From: Caldilineaceae bacterium
GTDB lineage: Bacteria; Chloroflexota; Anaerolineae; Caldilineales; Caldilineaceae
Assembly (NCBI GenBank): GCA_028819675.1
Contig: JAPPKT010000573.1
Coordinates: 1 to 16,324, forward strand
Reading direction: 5' to 3'
Length of the DNA stretch: 16,324 nucleotides
In this document: in pieces, positions 9,334 to 16,226 of the stretch
How positions within the stretch are numbered: the first letter of the stretch is position 1
Layout of the letters: each line of letters starts with the position of its first letter
The notes under the pieces: model-generated
Seen by the model: the letters and a program-made list of their open reading frames with translations, nothing else
Databases searched by the model: none
What the model was told of the DNA's origin: nothing
Program-made: the position numbers and the translations under genes

Positions 9334-10212
9334 TCACGAACTACTGGGCTCTTCCTGGGGTTCTTGTCCGTTCCACTGGATCCGCTCGGCGCCGGCGTAG
9401 ACGTTCAGTCGCTCGCCGCGCAGAAACCCGATCAGCGTAACGCCAAAGCGTCGCGCCACGTCCACGGCCAGGTGGCTGGGCGCAGACACGGCGCAAACTA
9501 CTGGCAGGCCGGCAACGGTCGACTTCTGCAGGATCTCGAAGGAGGCGCGACCGCTGACCAGCAGGATGCCGTCGTGCAAGGGCAGCTTGCGCTGCATGAA
9601 CGCCCAGCCGATCAGCTTGTCGACGGCGTTGTGGCGGCCCACATCCTCGCGCAGACACACGAGGTTGCCCTCGGCGTCAAACAGGCCGGCGGCGTGCAGC
9701 CCGCCGGTCACTTCAAACAGCCCTTGCGCAGCCCGAAGTTTCTCCGGCAGTGCGGTCAGGATCGAGGGGCTGACTTTCGGACCCGCCGGCATGGCGGGGC
9801 AACTGCGCATCTCAATGGCGTCAAGGCTGGCCTTACCGCACACGCCGCATGCGCTCGTCGTGTAAAAGTGGCGTTCCAGCGTCGCCAGCTCCGGCAGGCT
9901 CGCGAGGCGCAGGCCCACGTTCACGATGTTGTAGCGCTGGTCGGCGTCGACATCGGCATCCACGCAGTAGGTGATGCCACTGACCTGCGAAGGCTCGCCG
10001 ACAATGCCCTCGTTGTGCAGAAACCCGGCCGCCAGCTCGAAGTCGTTGCCGGGCGTACGCATCGTCACCGCGACCGTCTGCGTTTCGCCCCCGGCCTGCA
10101 GCCGAATCTCCAGCGGCTCTTCCGCGGCCAGCTGGTCATCCCGGACTCTGTGCCGCCCATTTTCAACAACTGTAACCCGGGCACGTACTTTACTTCCTAC
10201 GCGAGGTATCAC
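9334..10212 (-). CDS. fdhD: Formate dehydrogenase accessory sulfurtransferase FdhD
   Basis: FdhD passes sulfur from a cysteine desulfurase to the molybdenum (or tungsten) bis-MGD cofactor of formate dehydrogenase and is required for that enzyme's activity (known for the family). The 292-residue product has the usual length. It shows the redox/sulfur-carrying pair Cys122-Cys125 in ACGVCGKASL, the RTPGNDFELAAGFL segment near 52-65, EDVGRHNAVDKLIG near 189-202 and VSGRASFEILQK near 220. The start is GTG at 10212-10210, preceded on the - strand by GGTGAG about 5-6 bases upstream, a good ribosome site. It is last in the formate dehydrogenase cluster, with only the small antitoxin gene between it and the catalytic subunit, which agrees with its role as the maturation factor for that subunit. 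Confidence 0.95.
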   Translation of the reverse strand: MIPRVGSKVRARVTVVENGRHRVRDDQLAAEEPLEIRLQAGGETQTVAVTMRTPGNDFELAAGFLHNEGIVGEPSQVSGITYCVDADVDADQRYNIVNVGLRLASLPELATLERHFYTTSACGVCGKASLDAIEMRSCPAMPAGPKVSPSILTALPEKLRAAQGLFEVTGGLHAAGLFDAEGNLVCLREDVGRHNAVDKLIGWAFMQRKLPLHDGILLVSGRASFEILQKSTVAGLPVVCAVSAPSHLAVDVARRFGVTLIGFLRGERLNVYAGAERIQWNGQEPQEEPSSS

Positions 10213-10354
10213 TGTATCTCACCGAGTTGTCCGAGTGGTAGCGGAGTGAACTGTCCGAGATTCTCACTTTCATCTCTTCGCTGTCAGGCTGGGAGAGTCA
10301 AAGTGTGGAAGATCGAAATTGCCCTATTCCCAGTGAAATAAAGAAGCACTGGTC
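10213..10354 (-). promoter_or_regulatory. Leader region of fdhD with a duplicated 8-bp element, possible operator
   Basis: This 142-base gap between the antitoxin gene and fdhD contains two exact copies of TGTCCGAG on the + strand, at 10228-10235 and 10252-10259, spaced 24 bases start to start. They sit just upstream of the fdhD ribosome site. Arms AGTGA and TCACT also flank the second copy. No recognisable -35/-10 pair was found, and no toxin-like coding sequence. Calling it an operator is inference only. Confidence 0.2.
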
Positions 10355-10615
10355 TCACCGGCGCATTTCAGCAAGTGCCTCCGTCAGCGACTTTTCCGGA
10401 CGAGGCATACGCGCCATTCTTTCGCTTAACTGTTCCAAGTTAGCCCAGGCATCCCGATGCTTGCCTGGAACAACATCGCCATCTTCCTCCAGAGGAAGCA
10501 GAACACCGAACGGCTTGCCCCGGTAGGTTATCGTATAGCCGATTCGTTCCTCTCGCACCTTGCGCATGATTTCTGAAGCGTGAGTCTTCAGTTCAGTTAC
10601 GCCGATTACGCGCAT
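10355..10615 (-). CDS. Phd/YefM-family antitoxin without a visible toxin partner
   Basis: An 86-residue protein whose first 45 residues follow the Phd/YefM fold: VIGVTELKTHASEIMRKV, then the strand pair YTITYRGKPFGVLLPL. In this family the N-terminal part binds operator DNA as a dimer and the C-terminal part wraps around a toxin (RelE, Doc or PIN type). The ATG at 10615 has GAGG 6 bases upstream. The toxin gene normally follows or overlaps the antitoxin stop, but the 142 bases downstream and 110 bases upstream encode no toxin-like protein. It is therefore an orphan antitoxin, lying oddly between fdhA and fdhD on the same strand. It might be a relic, act on a toxin elsewhere, or serve as a local DNA-binding regulator. 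The family call is firm; the role is open. Confidence 0.85.
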   Translation of the reverse strand: MRVIGVTELKTHASEIMRKVREERIGYTITYRGKPFGVLLPLEEDGDVVPGKHRDAWANLEQLSERMARMPRPEKSLTEALAEMRR

Positions 10616-10725
10616 AAAATGCCTCGGGCCTGGTTACTTCTGAGGCCATCGTGTAGCAGACAAGCAAATCAATTCAACGACGACAGCGTAAGAACTGCCT
10701 TCACCATCTGCGGCCTACACGCGAC

Positions 10726-12804
10726 TCAGTCGGCAGCCAGCCTCGTCTCCTCTGCAACTGGTTCCACGTGCACCGGGCAGACCTTCAGCTCCGCGGTATG
10801 CGTAATGGGATCGTAGCCCGAACCGGTCAGCACGTTGATCGGCACCTCGGCAAAGGAGAAGCTGGCGAACACAGTCCCCTGCGGTGAGCGCCGCGTCGTC
10901 TCTACCCGCACGTCCACGGACCCGCGGCGGCTGCTCATCCTGGCCCAGCCGCCGTCGTGGAGGCCGTAGCGGGCGGCGTCGCTCGGATGTACCTCAAGCG
11001 TCTCCTCGGGCAGCAGCTGGTTGATGCCCTCCGATCTTCCGGTCTGTGTGCGGGTATGGTAGCTCTCCAGCCGGCGCCCTGTCGTCAGCCACAGCGGGTA
11101 GGCCTCATCGATCGTCTCCGCCGGATCGCGGTAGTCGGTGAAGCTGAACTTGCCGCGCCCGTTGATGAACTCGTCTTCGTGCAGACGCGGCGTGCCCGGA
11201 TGCCCGCGATAAGGGATCGGCCACTGGTACTGGCCGCCCTCGGCCAGGTCCCAGTCGATGCCGGCGTAAATCGGCGACAGTTCGCAGAGCTCATTGAAAA
11301 TCGGGGCCGGCGAGTCGAATTCCATCCCGCTCATGCCCATGCGCTGGGCGATCTGACCGATGATCCACCAGTCCGGTCTGGCCTCGCCCGGTGGCTCGAC
11401 CGCCTTGCGGACCCGCTGGATGCGCCGCTCGGTATTGACGAAGTTGCCGTCGGTTTCCGCCCACGACGTAGCCGGCAGGACTACGTCGGCAAGCTCAGCC
11501 GTCTCGGTCAGAAAGATATCGATCACGACCAGGTGCTCAAGGCTTTTCAGCGCGTGGATGCAATGCTCCTGATCCGGGTCGGAGACGACGGTGTTTTCGC
11601 CGTCGATGAGCATGGCGAAGATCCTGTCGCCGCACTGGTCCAGGGCCGTCACCTTGGTGATGCCCTTTTCCAGGTCCATCTTGCGGCCGTAGGCCTTTTC
11701 GAACTTGGCCTGGTTGGCCCTGTCGTCCACCGGCTGGAAGCCGGGGTAGTTGTTGGGCAGCGCGCCGCTGTCCCCGGCGCCCTGGATGTTGTTCTGCCCG
11801 CGCATCGGGTTGACGCCGGTGCCCTCGCGGCCGAAGTTGCCGGTCAGCAGCGCCAGGTTGCAGAGGCTCTGCACGTTCTCCACGCCGCAGATATGCTCGG
11901 TAATGCCCAGGGTATAGTAGATAGCGGCCTTGTCGCTCGAGCCGTAGAGGACAGCCGCCTCTTCGATCAGCGCCGCGGGTACGCCGGTGATACTCTCGGC
12001 CCACTCGGGGGTCTTCTCCTGCAGATGATCGACCAGCTCGTCGTAGCCCTCGGTCCGGGTGGCGATAAACTCGCTGTCGGCCAGCCCCTCGCGCACGATG
12101 ACGTGCGCCATGCCCAGCAGCAACGCGGTATCGCTGCCCACGCGGATCGGCAGATAGAGGTCGGCCATCTCGGCCAGACGGATGCGCCGCGGGTCGGCCA
12201 CGATCATCCTGGCGCCGCGTGCAAGCGCCTTCTTCAGACGGGTGGCCGCGACCGGGTGGGCCTCGGTCATGTTGGTGCCGATGCAGAAGATCACATCCGG
12301 CTTCTCCATGTCCGCCAGCGGATTGGACATGGCGCCCCGACCGATTGTTGCCGCCAGACCGGCGACTGTGGGGGCGTGTCAAGCCCGGCTACAGTTGTCG
12401 ATATAGTTTGTGCCGAACCCCACGCGGATGAACTTCTGCATCATGTAGTTGGCTTCGCTGGGCGTGCGGCCGGAGGCGACGCCGTAGACGGCGTGGCGCC
12501 CATGCCTCTGCTCCACATCCATGAAGCCCTGCGCGGCCCGCTGCAGCGCCTCGTCCCAGGTCGCCTGCTGAAGCTGACCCGCCTCGTCGCGCACGAGCGG
12601 ATGGGTGAGCCGATCCGGGTGATGGACGTAGTCGTAGGCGAACTGGCCTTTGACGCAGAGCGCGCCCTGGTTGGCCGGTCCGTCGAAGGCCGGCTGCACG
12701 GCGATGATGCGGTTGTCGCGGGTCACCAGGTCCAGCGAGCAGCCGACGCCGCAGTAGCCGCAGATGGTCCGGGTTGTCTTAGTGTCAGACATGGTAGCAT
12801 TCAT
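10726..12804 (-). CDS. fdhA: Selenocysteine-containing formate dehydrogenase catalytic (alpha) subunit, UGA recoded at codon 142
   Basis: Molybdopterin (bis-MGD) oxidoreductase oxidising formate to CO2. One 692-residue reading frame is interrupted only by TGA at 12381-12379; 141 codons precede it and 550 sense codons follow in the same frame. The flanking residues read NYIDNCSRA-TGA-HAPTVAGLA, the canonical formate dehydrogenase motif in which this position is Sec or Cys, so the UGA is read as Sec142 (a Mo ligand) beside His143. The N-terminal 4Fe-4S site is Cys15, Cys18, Cys22 and Cys50, followed by Lys52. NPMRGQNNIQGAGDSGALP and a C-terminal MGD-binding domain (LWLTTGRRLESYHT onward) complete the family pattern. 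The length is close to E. coli FdhF (about 715). The ATG has AAGGA 7 bases upstream. The ATG at 12330 is internal, not a second gene. The next gene upstream ends 59 bases away. Cofactor metal, Mo or W, cannot be told. Confidence 0.95.
12333..12381 (-). promoter_or_regulatory. Bacterial SECIS element directing selenocysteine insertion at UGA 12381-12379
   Basis: Reading the - strand, UGA is followed by a two-part hairpin. The lower stem is CGCCCC (12376-12371) with GGGGCG (12338-12333). The upper stem is GUCGCC (12366-12361) with GGCGGC (12355-12350, one G-U pair). The apical loop is GGUCU (12360-12356). Eighteen bases separate UGA from the loop. Both loop sequence and distance match the E. 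coli fdhF SECIS as I recall it. The known role is to bind SelB, which delivers Sec-tRNA at the UGA. The pairing is read by eye, not computed. Confidence 0.88.
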
Positions 12805-12863
12805 CGAAAAGTCCTTTTGACAAGGAGAGTACGTAGAAGCGCGTGGCCTCTAACGGGTTGGCT

Positions 12864-13559
12864 TCAGCCGTTCAATGTACCGTCGCCGGCAAAGCGCAGC
12901 GCTTTCTTGTCGGCCAGCGCGCCGGTCGGGCAGGTCTGCACGCACTGGCCGCAGAAGGTGCATGCCGAGTCCTGCAGATGGCCGCCGAACTCGACCGTGA
13001 TCTGGGTGGCAAAGCCGCGGTTGGCGACGCTGATGGCGTAGTCGCCCTCCTGCTCGGCGCAGACGCGCACACAGCGGTAGCAGGAGATACAGAGGTCGTA
13101 GTCGCGCAGGATGAACGGGTTCGTGTCGTCCGGACGGCTGGCGCCCGACTGCGCGCCGGCAAAGCGGCCGCGGCCGGCGTCGTAGCGTTCGACGAGCGTA
13201 CCCAGCTCCTGCGAAGCCACGCCCCGCAGCGCGTCAACCGTCACCTCGCGGTTCTCGGACGCAACCAGCTCCAGCAGCGTGCGCCGCAGCTCTTCCACCT
13301 TCGCGGATGCTGTCGTTACCTCCATGCCGTCCTCCGCCCGCGTCGTGCACGAGGCCACCGGCACCCGCTGCCCTTCAACCTCCACTACGCACAGCCGGCA
13401 GCTGCCAAAGGCCTCCAGTCGGGGGTCATAGCAGAGCGTCGGCACGGACTTCCTGGCCCGCGTCGCCACTTCATAGACCGTCTCGCCGGGCGTGAAGACA
13501 AACTCTTCACCGTCAAGCGTCAGTGTGGGGAGTTCCTGCGACTCATTCATCGACTGCAT
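12864..13559 (-). CDS. HoxU/NuoG-N-like iron-sulfur subunit of formate dehydrogenase
   Basis: A 231-residue electron-transfer subunit linking the catalytic subunit to the flavin subunit. Residues 12-80 are a plant-type 2Fe-2S ferredoxin domain with Cys43, Cys54, Cys57 and Cys71. Residues about 150-215 hold two classical 4Fe-4S motifs: Cys157, 160, 163, 167 (CISCYRCVRVC) and Cys200, 203, 206, 210 (CTFCGQCVQTC). The intervening region, where NuoG/HoxU proteins usually carry a His-plus-three-Cys 4Fe-4S site, has none of those ligands (about 96-130). In Moorella- and FdsA-type enzymes this whole module is fused to the N-terminus of the catalytic subunit; here it is a separate gene 59 bases upstream. 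The start could be ATG 13559 (AAAAGG 3 bases upstream) or ATG 13550; the difference is three residues. Confidence 0.9.
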   Translation of the reverse strand: MQSMNESQELPTLTLDGEEFVFTPGETVYEVATRARKSVPTLCYDPRLEAFGSCRLCVVEVEGQRVPVASCTTRAEDGMEVTTASAKVEELRRTLLELVASENREVTVDALRGVASQELGTLVERYDAGRGRFAGAQSGASRPDDTNPFILRDYDLCISCYRCVRVCAEQEGDYAISVANRGFATQITVEFGGHLQDSACTFCGQCVQTCPTGALADKKALRFAGDGTLNG

Positions 13560-13643
13560 AAGCCTTTTGCGTTATTCGACGTTCTTTCGACAACTGTTCA
13601 AACCGATACCAAGCCGTATAGTGAAATTTTCCGGAACTCTCCA

Positions 13644-15365
13644 TTACCTACTGCCGTCAGTCCGAAACTCCGCCACCTGCTCCGGGAAGTTCCGCAGCAG
13701 GCTGTCGCTGACGAAGCCGGCTGCCACGCCCAGCCCGCAGGCGCTCAACTCCAGGACTTCGCCGATGTCGCCGATCTCGCGCCGCCAACTGTCAAGGTCG
13801 CCGGGCCCGTCTCCCGACAGGCGTTCGAGCAGGCGCTGCGTACCGATGCGACAGGGGAAGCATTTGCCACAGCTCTCATGGGCAAAGAACTCCATCGCCT
13901 GCCGGGCCGCGTCCACGATGTCGCGGCTGTCGTCGAAGATGATTATCCCGCCCGCGCCCAGCATCGAGCCGGCCGCCCGGATACTGGGCTCGTCGAGCGT
14001 GACCGTCTCCAGGGCGTCGCTGGCCAGGAATCCGCCCGACAGGCCGGCCATGGTCGCGGCCTGAAATGACCGCCCCGGCAGCGGGCCGCCGGCCCAGTCG
14101 TAGAGCAGCGTCCGCAGCGGCAACCCAAACGGCACTTCATAGTTGCCGGGACGCTGCACGTCTCCGGAGAGGCTGATCACCTTGGTGCCGGCATGGTCAC
14201 CTAAACCCAGACCCTGATACCATTCAGCGCCGCGCCGCAGGATCTGCGGTACCGCGCACAGGGTCTCCACATTGTTGACGGCGGTGGGAAGGTTATCGAA
14301 GCCGTGCGTGGTTGGGAAGGGCGGGCGGTTGCGGGGGAAAGGGTGTTTGCCCTCCAGGCTGTTGAGGAGTGATCCCTCCTCGCCGCAGATGTAGGCGCCC
14401 GCGCCCCGCCGCAGATAGAGACGGAAAGTGAAGCCGCTGCCAAGGATGTCCTCCCCCAGAAGCCCGGCCTCTTCGGCGGCCCGGATAGCCTCTTCCAGGC
14501 GGGCGTTGGTTTCCGGGTATTCGTAGCGCAGATAGAGGAAGCCGCGGTCGGCGCCGGTGGCGTAGCCGGCCAGGGTCATGCCCTCGATCACGGCAAAGGG
14601 GTCATGGTCCATGAGCGCCCGGTCTTTGAAGCAGCCCGGTTCGCCTTCATCGGCGTTGCATACGATGCTCTTGGGCGCGCGCGGTGCCTCGCGCACGAAC
14701 TGCCACTTCATGCCCGTGGGGAATCCGGCACCGCCGCGGCCCGCCAGCTTTGACTCCTTCAGGACCTCGATCACATCGGTCGGGCTCTGCTTCTCCACAG
14801 CCTGGGTCAAGGCGTCGTAGCCGCCGCTGCGCTGGTAGCCGTCCAGGCATTCGCGCTCCAGTTCGCGGATCTCGGCGAAGACGCACTCTTCAAGCCCTCC
14901 GGGGTTCGGCACCGGCAAGGGGGAAGAGATTCGCCGCTGCAGCGTGTGGAGCGGTGTGCTGACCACGAAGGTTTCATGGCCGATCAGAAGCGGGACGGGG
15001 TCGTCGCACCGGCCCGAGCAGGGCATTTCCTCAGCTCCGTCCAGGCTTTCAACGATCTTCAACGCGCCGCGCTGGCGGCAGACGGGCCCGGTGCAGACGC
15101 GCGGCCGCTGCAGGCCGCCATCTTCACGTGCAAAGTGGTGATAGAAGGTGACCGTGCCGTACAGATCTGCCAGGGGGATGCGCAACTCCTTGCCGATGGC
15201 TTCGATCGCCGCGGCCGAGATGAAGCCGTCGCGATTGTGAAAGGCATGGAGGATGGGCAAGAGGGGCGCGGGTTCATCACGATAGCGCCCGATGAGGGCC
15301 AGATCGGTCTCGGCGACGACGATATTTTCGGTATACCCGCCCGATCTCTGTTCTTGTCTGGTCAT
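13644..15365 (-). CDS. NuoE-NuoF fusion (HoxF/FdsB-like) NAD(P)+- and FMN-binding subunit of formate dehydrogenase
   Basis: A 573-residue diaphorase subunit that takes electrons from the Fe-S subunit and reduces NAD(P)+. Residues about 15-150 are a NuoE-type thioredoxin-like 2Fe-2S domain with Cys91, Cys96, Cys116 and Cys120. Residues about 185-560 are NuoF: glycine-rich FMN/NAD motif GRGGAGFPTGMKW (209-221), CNADEGEPGCFKDR (236-249), GAGAYICGEEGSLLNSLEG (321-339), and a 4Fe-4S site from Cys499, Cys502, Cys505 (ESCGKCFPC) and Cys543 (SACGLG). It is the first gene of the cluster; 84 bases separate it from the next. The ATG has AAGAGG only 2 bases upstream, a short spacing, but no better start exists before residue 114. 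The company of a formate dehydrogenase alpha subunit and FdhD, rather than hydrogenase or Complex I genes, decides its job. NAD+ versus NADP+ is not resolved. Confidence 0.93.
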   Translation of the reverse strand: MTRQEQRSGGYTENIVVAETDLALIGRYRDEPAPLLPILHAFHNRDGFISAAAIEAIGKELRIPLADLYGTVTFYHHFAREDGGLQRPRVCTGPVCRQRGALKIVESLDGAEEMPCSGRCDDPVPLLIGHETFVVSTPLHTLQRRISSPLPVPNPGGLEECVFAEIRELERECLDGYQRSGGYDALTQAVEKQSPTDVIEVLKESKLAGRGGAGFPTGMKWQFVREAPRAPKSIVCNADEGEPGCFKDRALMDHDPFAVIEGMTLAGYATGADRGFLYLRYEYPETNARLEEAIRAAEEAGLLGEDILGSGFTFRLYLRRGAGAYICGEEGSLLNSLEGKHPFPRNRPPFPTTHGFDNLPTAVNNVETLCAVPQILRRGAEWYQGLGLGDHAGTKVISLSGDVQRPGNYEVPFGLPLRTLLYDWAGGPLPGRSFQAATMAGLSGGFLASDALETVTLDEPSIRAAGSMLGAGGIIIFDDSRDIVDAARQAMEFFAHESCGKCFPCRIGTQRLLERLSGDGPGDLDSWRREIGDIGEVLELSACGLGVAAGFVSDSLLRNFPEQVAEFRTDGSR

Positions 15366-15413
15366 AGCCTCTTGCGCTGGATCACGTCATCGATCTCATG
15401 GAAAGTGCACTAA

Positions 15414-15442
15414 ATTTTACCAGTTCATCGTCGTTATCCCAA
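15414..15442 (-). promoter_or_regulatory. Sigma70-like promoter of the formate dehydrogenase cluster
   Basis: On the - strand, TTGGGA (15442-15437) is followed after exactly 17 bases by TAAAAT (15419-15414), matching 4 of 6 and 5 of 6 consensus positions. Transcription would begin near 15407 and leave about 40 bases of leader before the ATG at 15365. No other good hexamer pair is seen in the 90-base gap. Confidence 0.5.
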
Positions 15443-15455
15443 CTGCTATGCGCTA

Positions 15456-15671
15456 TCACCGCCTGGCAAACGAACTCAGATACTCCTGTCTGGATACACC
15501 ACGAAGGGCGCTCACAAGCGCCGCCTCAATCCGACTCGATATGCCTGTTGCGGCTATGTCCCGAAGTGATTCAAATGTCCTGAGGGAGTGCGGCAAAGTC
15601 GAGGCGGGGCGAGCGCGCTGCGCGGCTCTTTCGAGACCGGCAAGTTTACTCACTACTTGCTGACTCTTCAT
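15456..15671 (-). CDS. Short overlapping ORF, 71 codons, doubtful
   Basis: It is on the same strand as the terminase-like gene and overlaps its last 26 bases in another frame, an arrangement compatible with translational coupling. The protein is rich in Arg, Ala, Ser and Leu, with no signal peptide, membrane segment or motif that I recognise. The ATG at 15671 lacks a Shine-Dalgarno sequence. Without it, 15366-15645 would be a 280-base non-coding gap carrying only the promoter of the formate dehydrogenase cluster. It could equally be chance. Confidence 0.25.
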   Translation of the reverse strand: MKSQQVVSKLAGLERAAQRARPASTLPHSLRTFESLRDIAATGISSRIEAALVSALRGVSRQEYLSSFARR

Positions 15672-16191
15672 CGGCGTACATGTCGAGGATTTTCTCTATC
15701 TCCGGGTCCAATTCCGGCCAGCCGAAGGCAGCGGGGAAGTGGTCGGAGGCAGGGGCAGACTGCAGTTCGCGGCGTTGGAGTTCGACAGCGCTGGAGAAGA
15801 GGAGGCGAAGAGAAGGGAGCATGGCGCGTGCTTCCTGTGGGGAAAGGTTTTTCAAGTCGGCGATATCCAGGGCGGCGGCGGAGTCCTCGATGATTTTCTC
15901 CAGGCGGTGCAGGCGTCGTTCGCGGGCTTCGGCTTCACGGGCGGCTTCGAAAGCAGCCTTTTCTTCGCGGTTGGCCTGGTCGAAGGCCAGAGCGCGTTCT
16001 ACCCAGTTCCATCTGTTGTATTGCTGGCTAGCGGTTTGAGAGGGATTACCCTTGCTGTCCGCCCAAATGCGATAGGCAGCCGTGAGAGAGCGGGAAGGCC
16101 CTAAGTTGAGGTAGGTATGGAAGCGGTCGTACCATTCGGGCGGTTCATCGGGTTGTTGTTCCCAGGGTTTGGGAGAAGCAGTTTCTGTCAT
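15646..16191 (-). CDS. Phage terminase small subunit-like DNA-binding protein
   Basis: 181 residues. The N-terminal part (about 8-70) reads PWEQQPDEPPEWYDRFHTYL, then LGPSRSLTAAYRIW and NRWNWVERALAFDQ. This resembles the helix-turn-helix region of small terminase-like proteins found in prophages and scattered in bacterial chromosomes (PWE-x-Q-x-x-E and W-x-x-R-x-x-WVERA-x-A-x-D). Residues about 70-110 are a charged Ala/Glu/Arg-rich stretch likely to form a coiled coil for oligomerisation. The C-terminus is acidic (EIEKILDMYADEESASSE). True small terminases recognise phage DNA for packaging and sit beside a large ATPase/nuclease; no such gene lies downstream here, so this may be a prophage remnant or a domesticated DNA-binding protein. 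The open frame and promoter look sound; the family assignment is moderate. Confidence 0.6.
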   Translation of the reverse strand: MTETASPKPWEQQPDEPPEWYDRFHTYLNLGPSRSLTAAYRIWADSKGNPSQTASQQYNRWNWVERALAFDQANREEKAAFEAAREAEARERRLHRLEKIIEDSAAALDIADLKNLSPQEARAMLPSLRLLFSSAVELQRRELQSAPASDHFPAAFGWPELDPEIEKILDMYADEESASSE

Positions 16192-16197
16192 GTCTTA

Positions 16198-16226
16198 AGC
16201 ATAGCACAAATGAACGAGTTTGGCAA
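16198..16226 (-). promoter_or_regulatory. Strong sigma70-like promoter of the terminase-like gene, probably leaderless
   Basis: On the - strand, TTGCCA (16226-16221) is followed after exactly 17 bases by TATGCT (16203-16198), matching 5 of 6 and 4 of 6 consensus positions. Only 6 bases (TAAGAC) separate the -10 box from the ATG at 16191, so transcription would start at or next to the start codon. No Shine-Dalgarno sequence precedes the ATG, which fits a leaderless transcript. Confidence 0.6.

Noticed and set aside
10221..10260. Faint tRNA-Ser/Sec-like wording (GTCCGAGTGGTAGCGG)
   Set aside because: No acceptor stem, anticodon arm or T-loop pairing can be built around it.
9364..10341. 325-codon + strand frame opposite fdhD
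   Set aside because: Antisense of a clearly recognised FdhD; no family resemblance.
10213..10354. A toxin gene following the antitoxin
   Set aside because: The only frame starting there (ATG near 10275, 27 codons, running into fdhD) is too short and resembles no toxin.
12328..12381. fdhA as a pseudogene with a nonsense mutation, or as two genes restarting at ATG 12330
   Set aside because: The stop is TGA at the precise Sec position, is followed by a SECIS-like hairpin, and both sides stay in frame with conserved residues, including those in the 16 codons before ATG 12330.
10957..13041. 694-codon open frame on the + strand, antisense to the formate dehydrogenase genes
   Set aside because: It is the mirror of highly conserved genes on the - strand, its product matches no known family, and its length is explained by GC-rich codon bias.
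12843..14069. 408-codon + strand frame opposite the Fe-S and flavin subunits
   Set aside because: Antisense shadow spanning two recognised genes.
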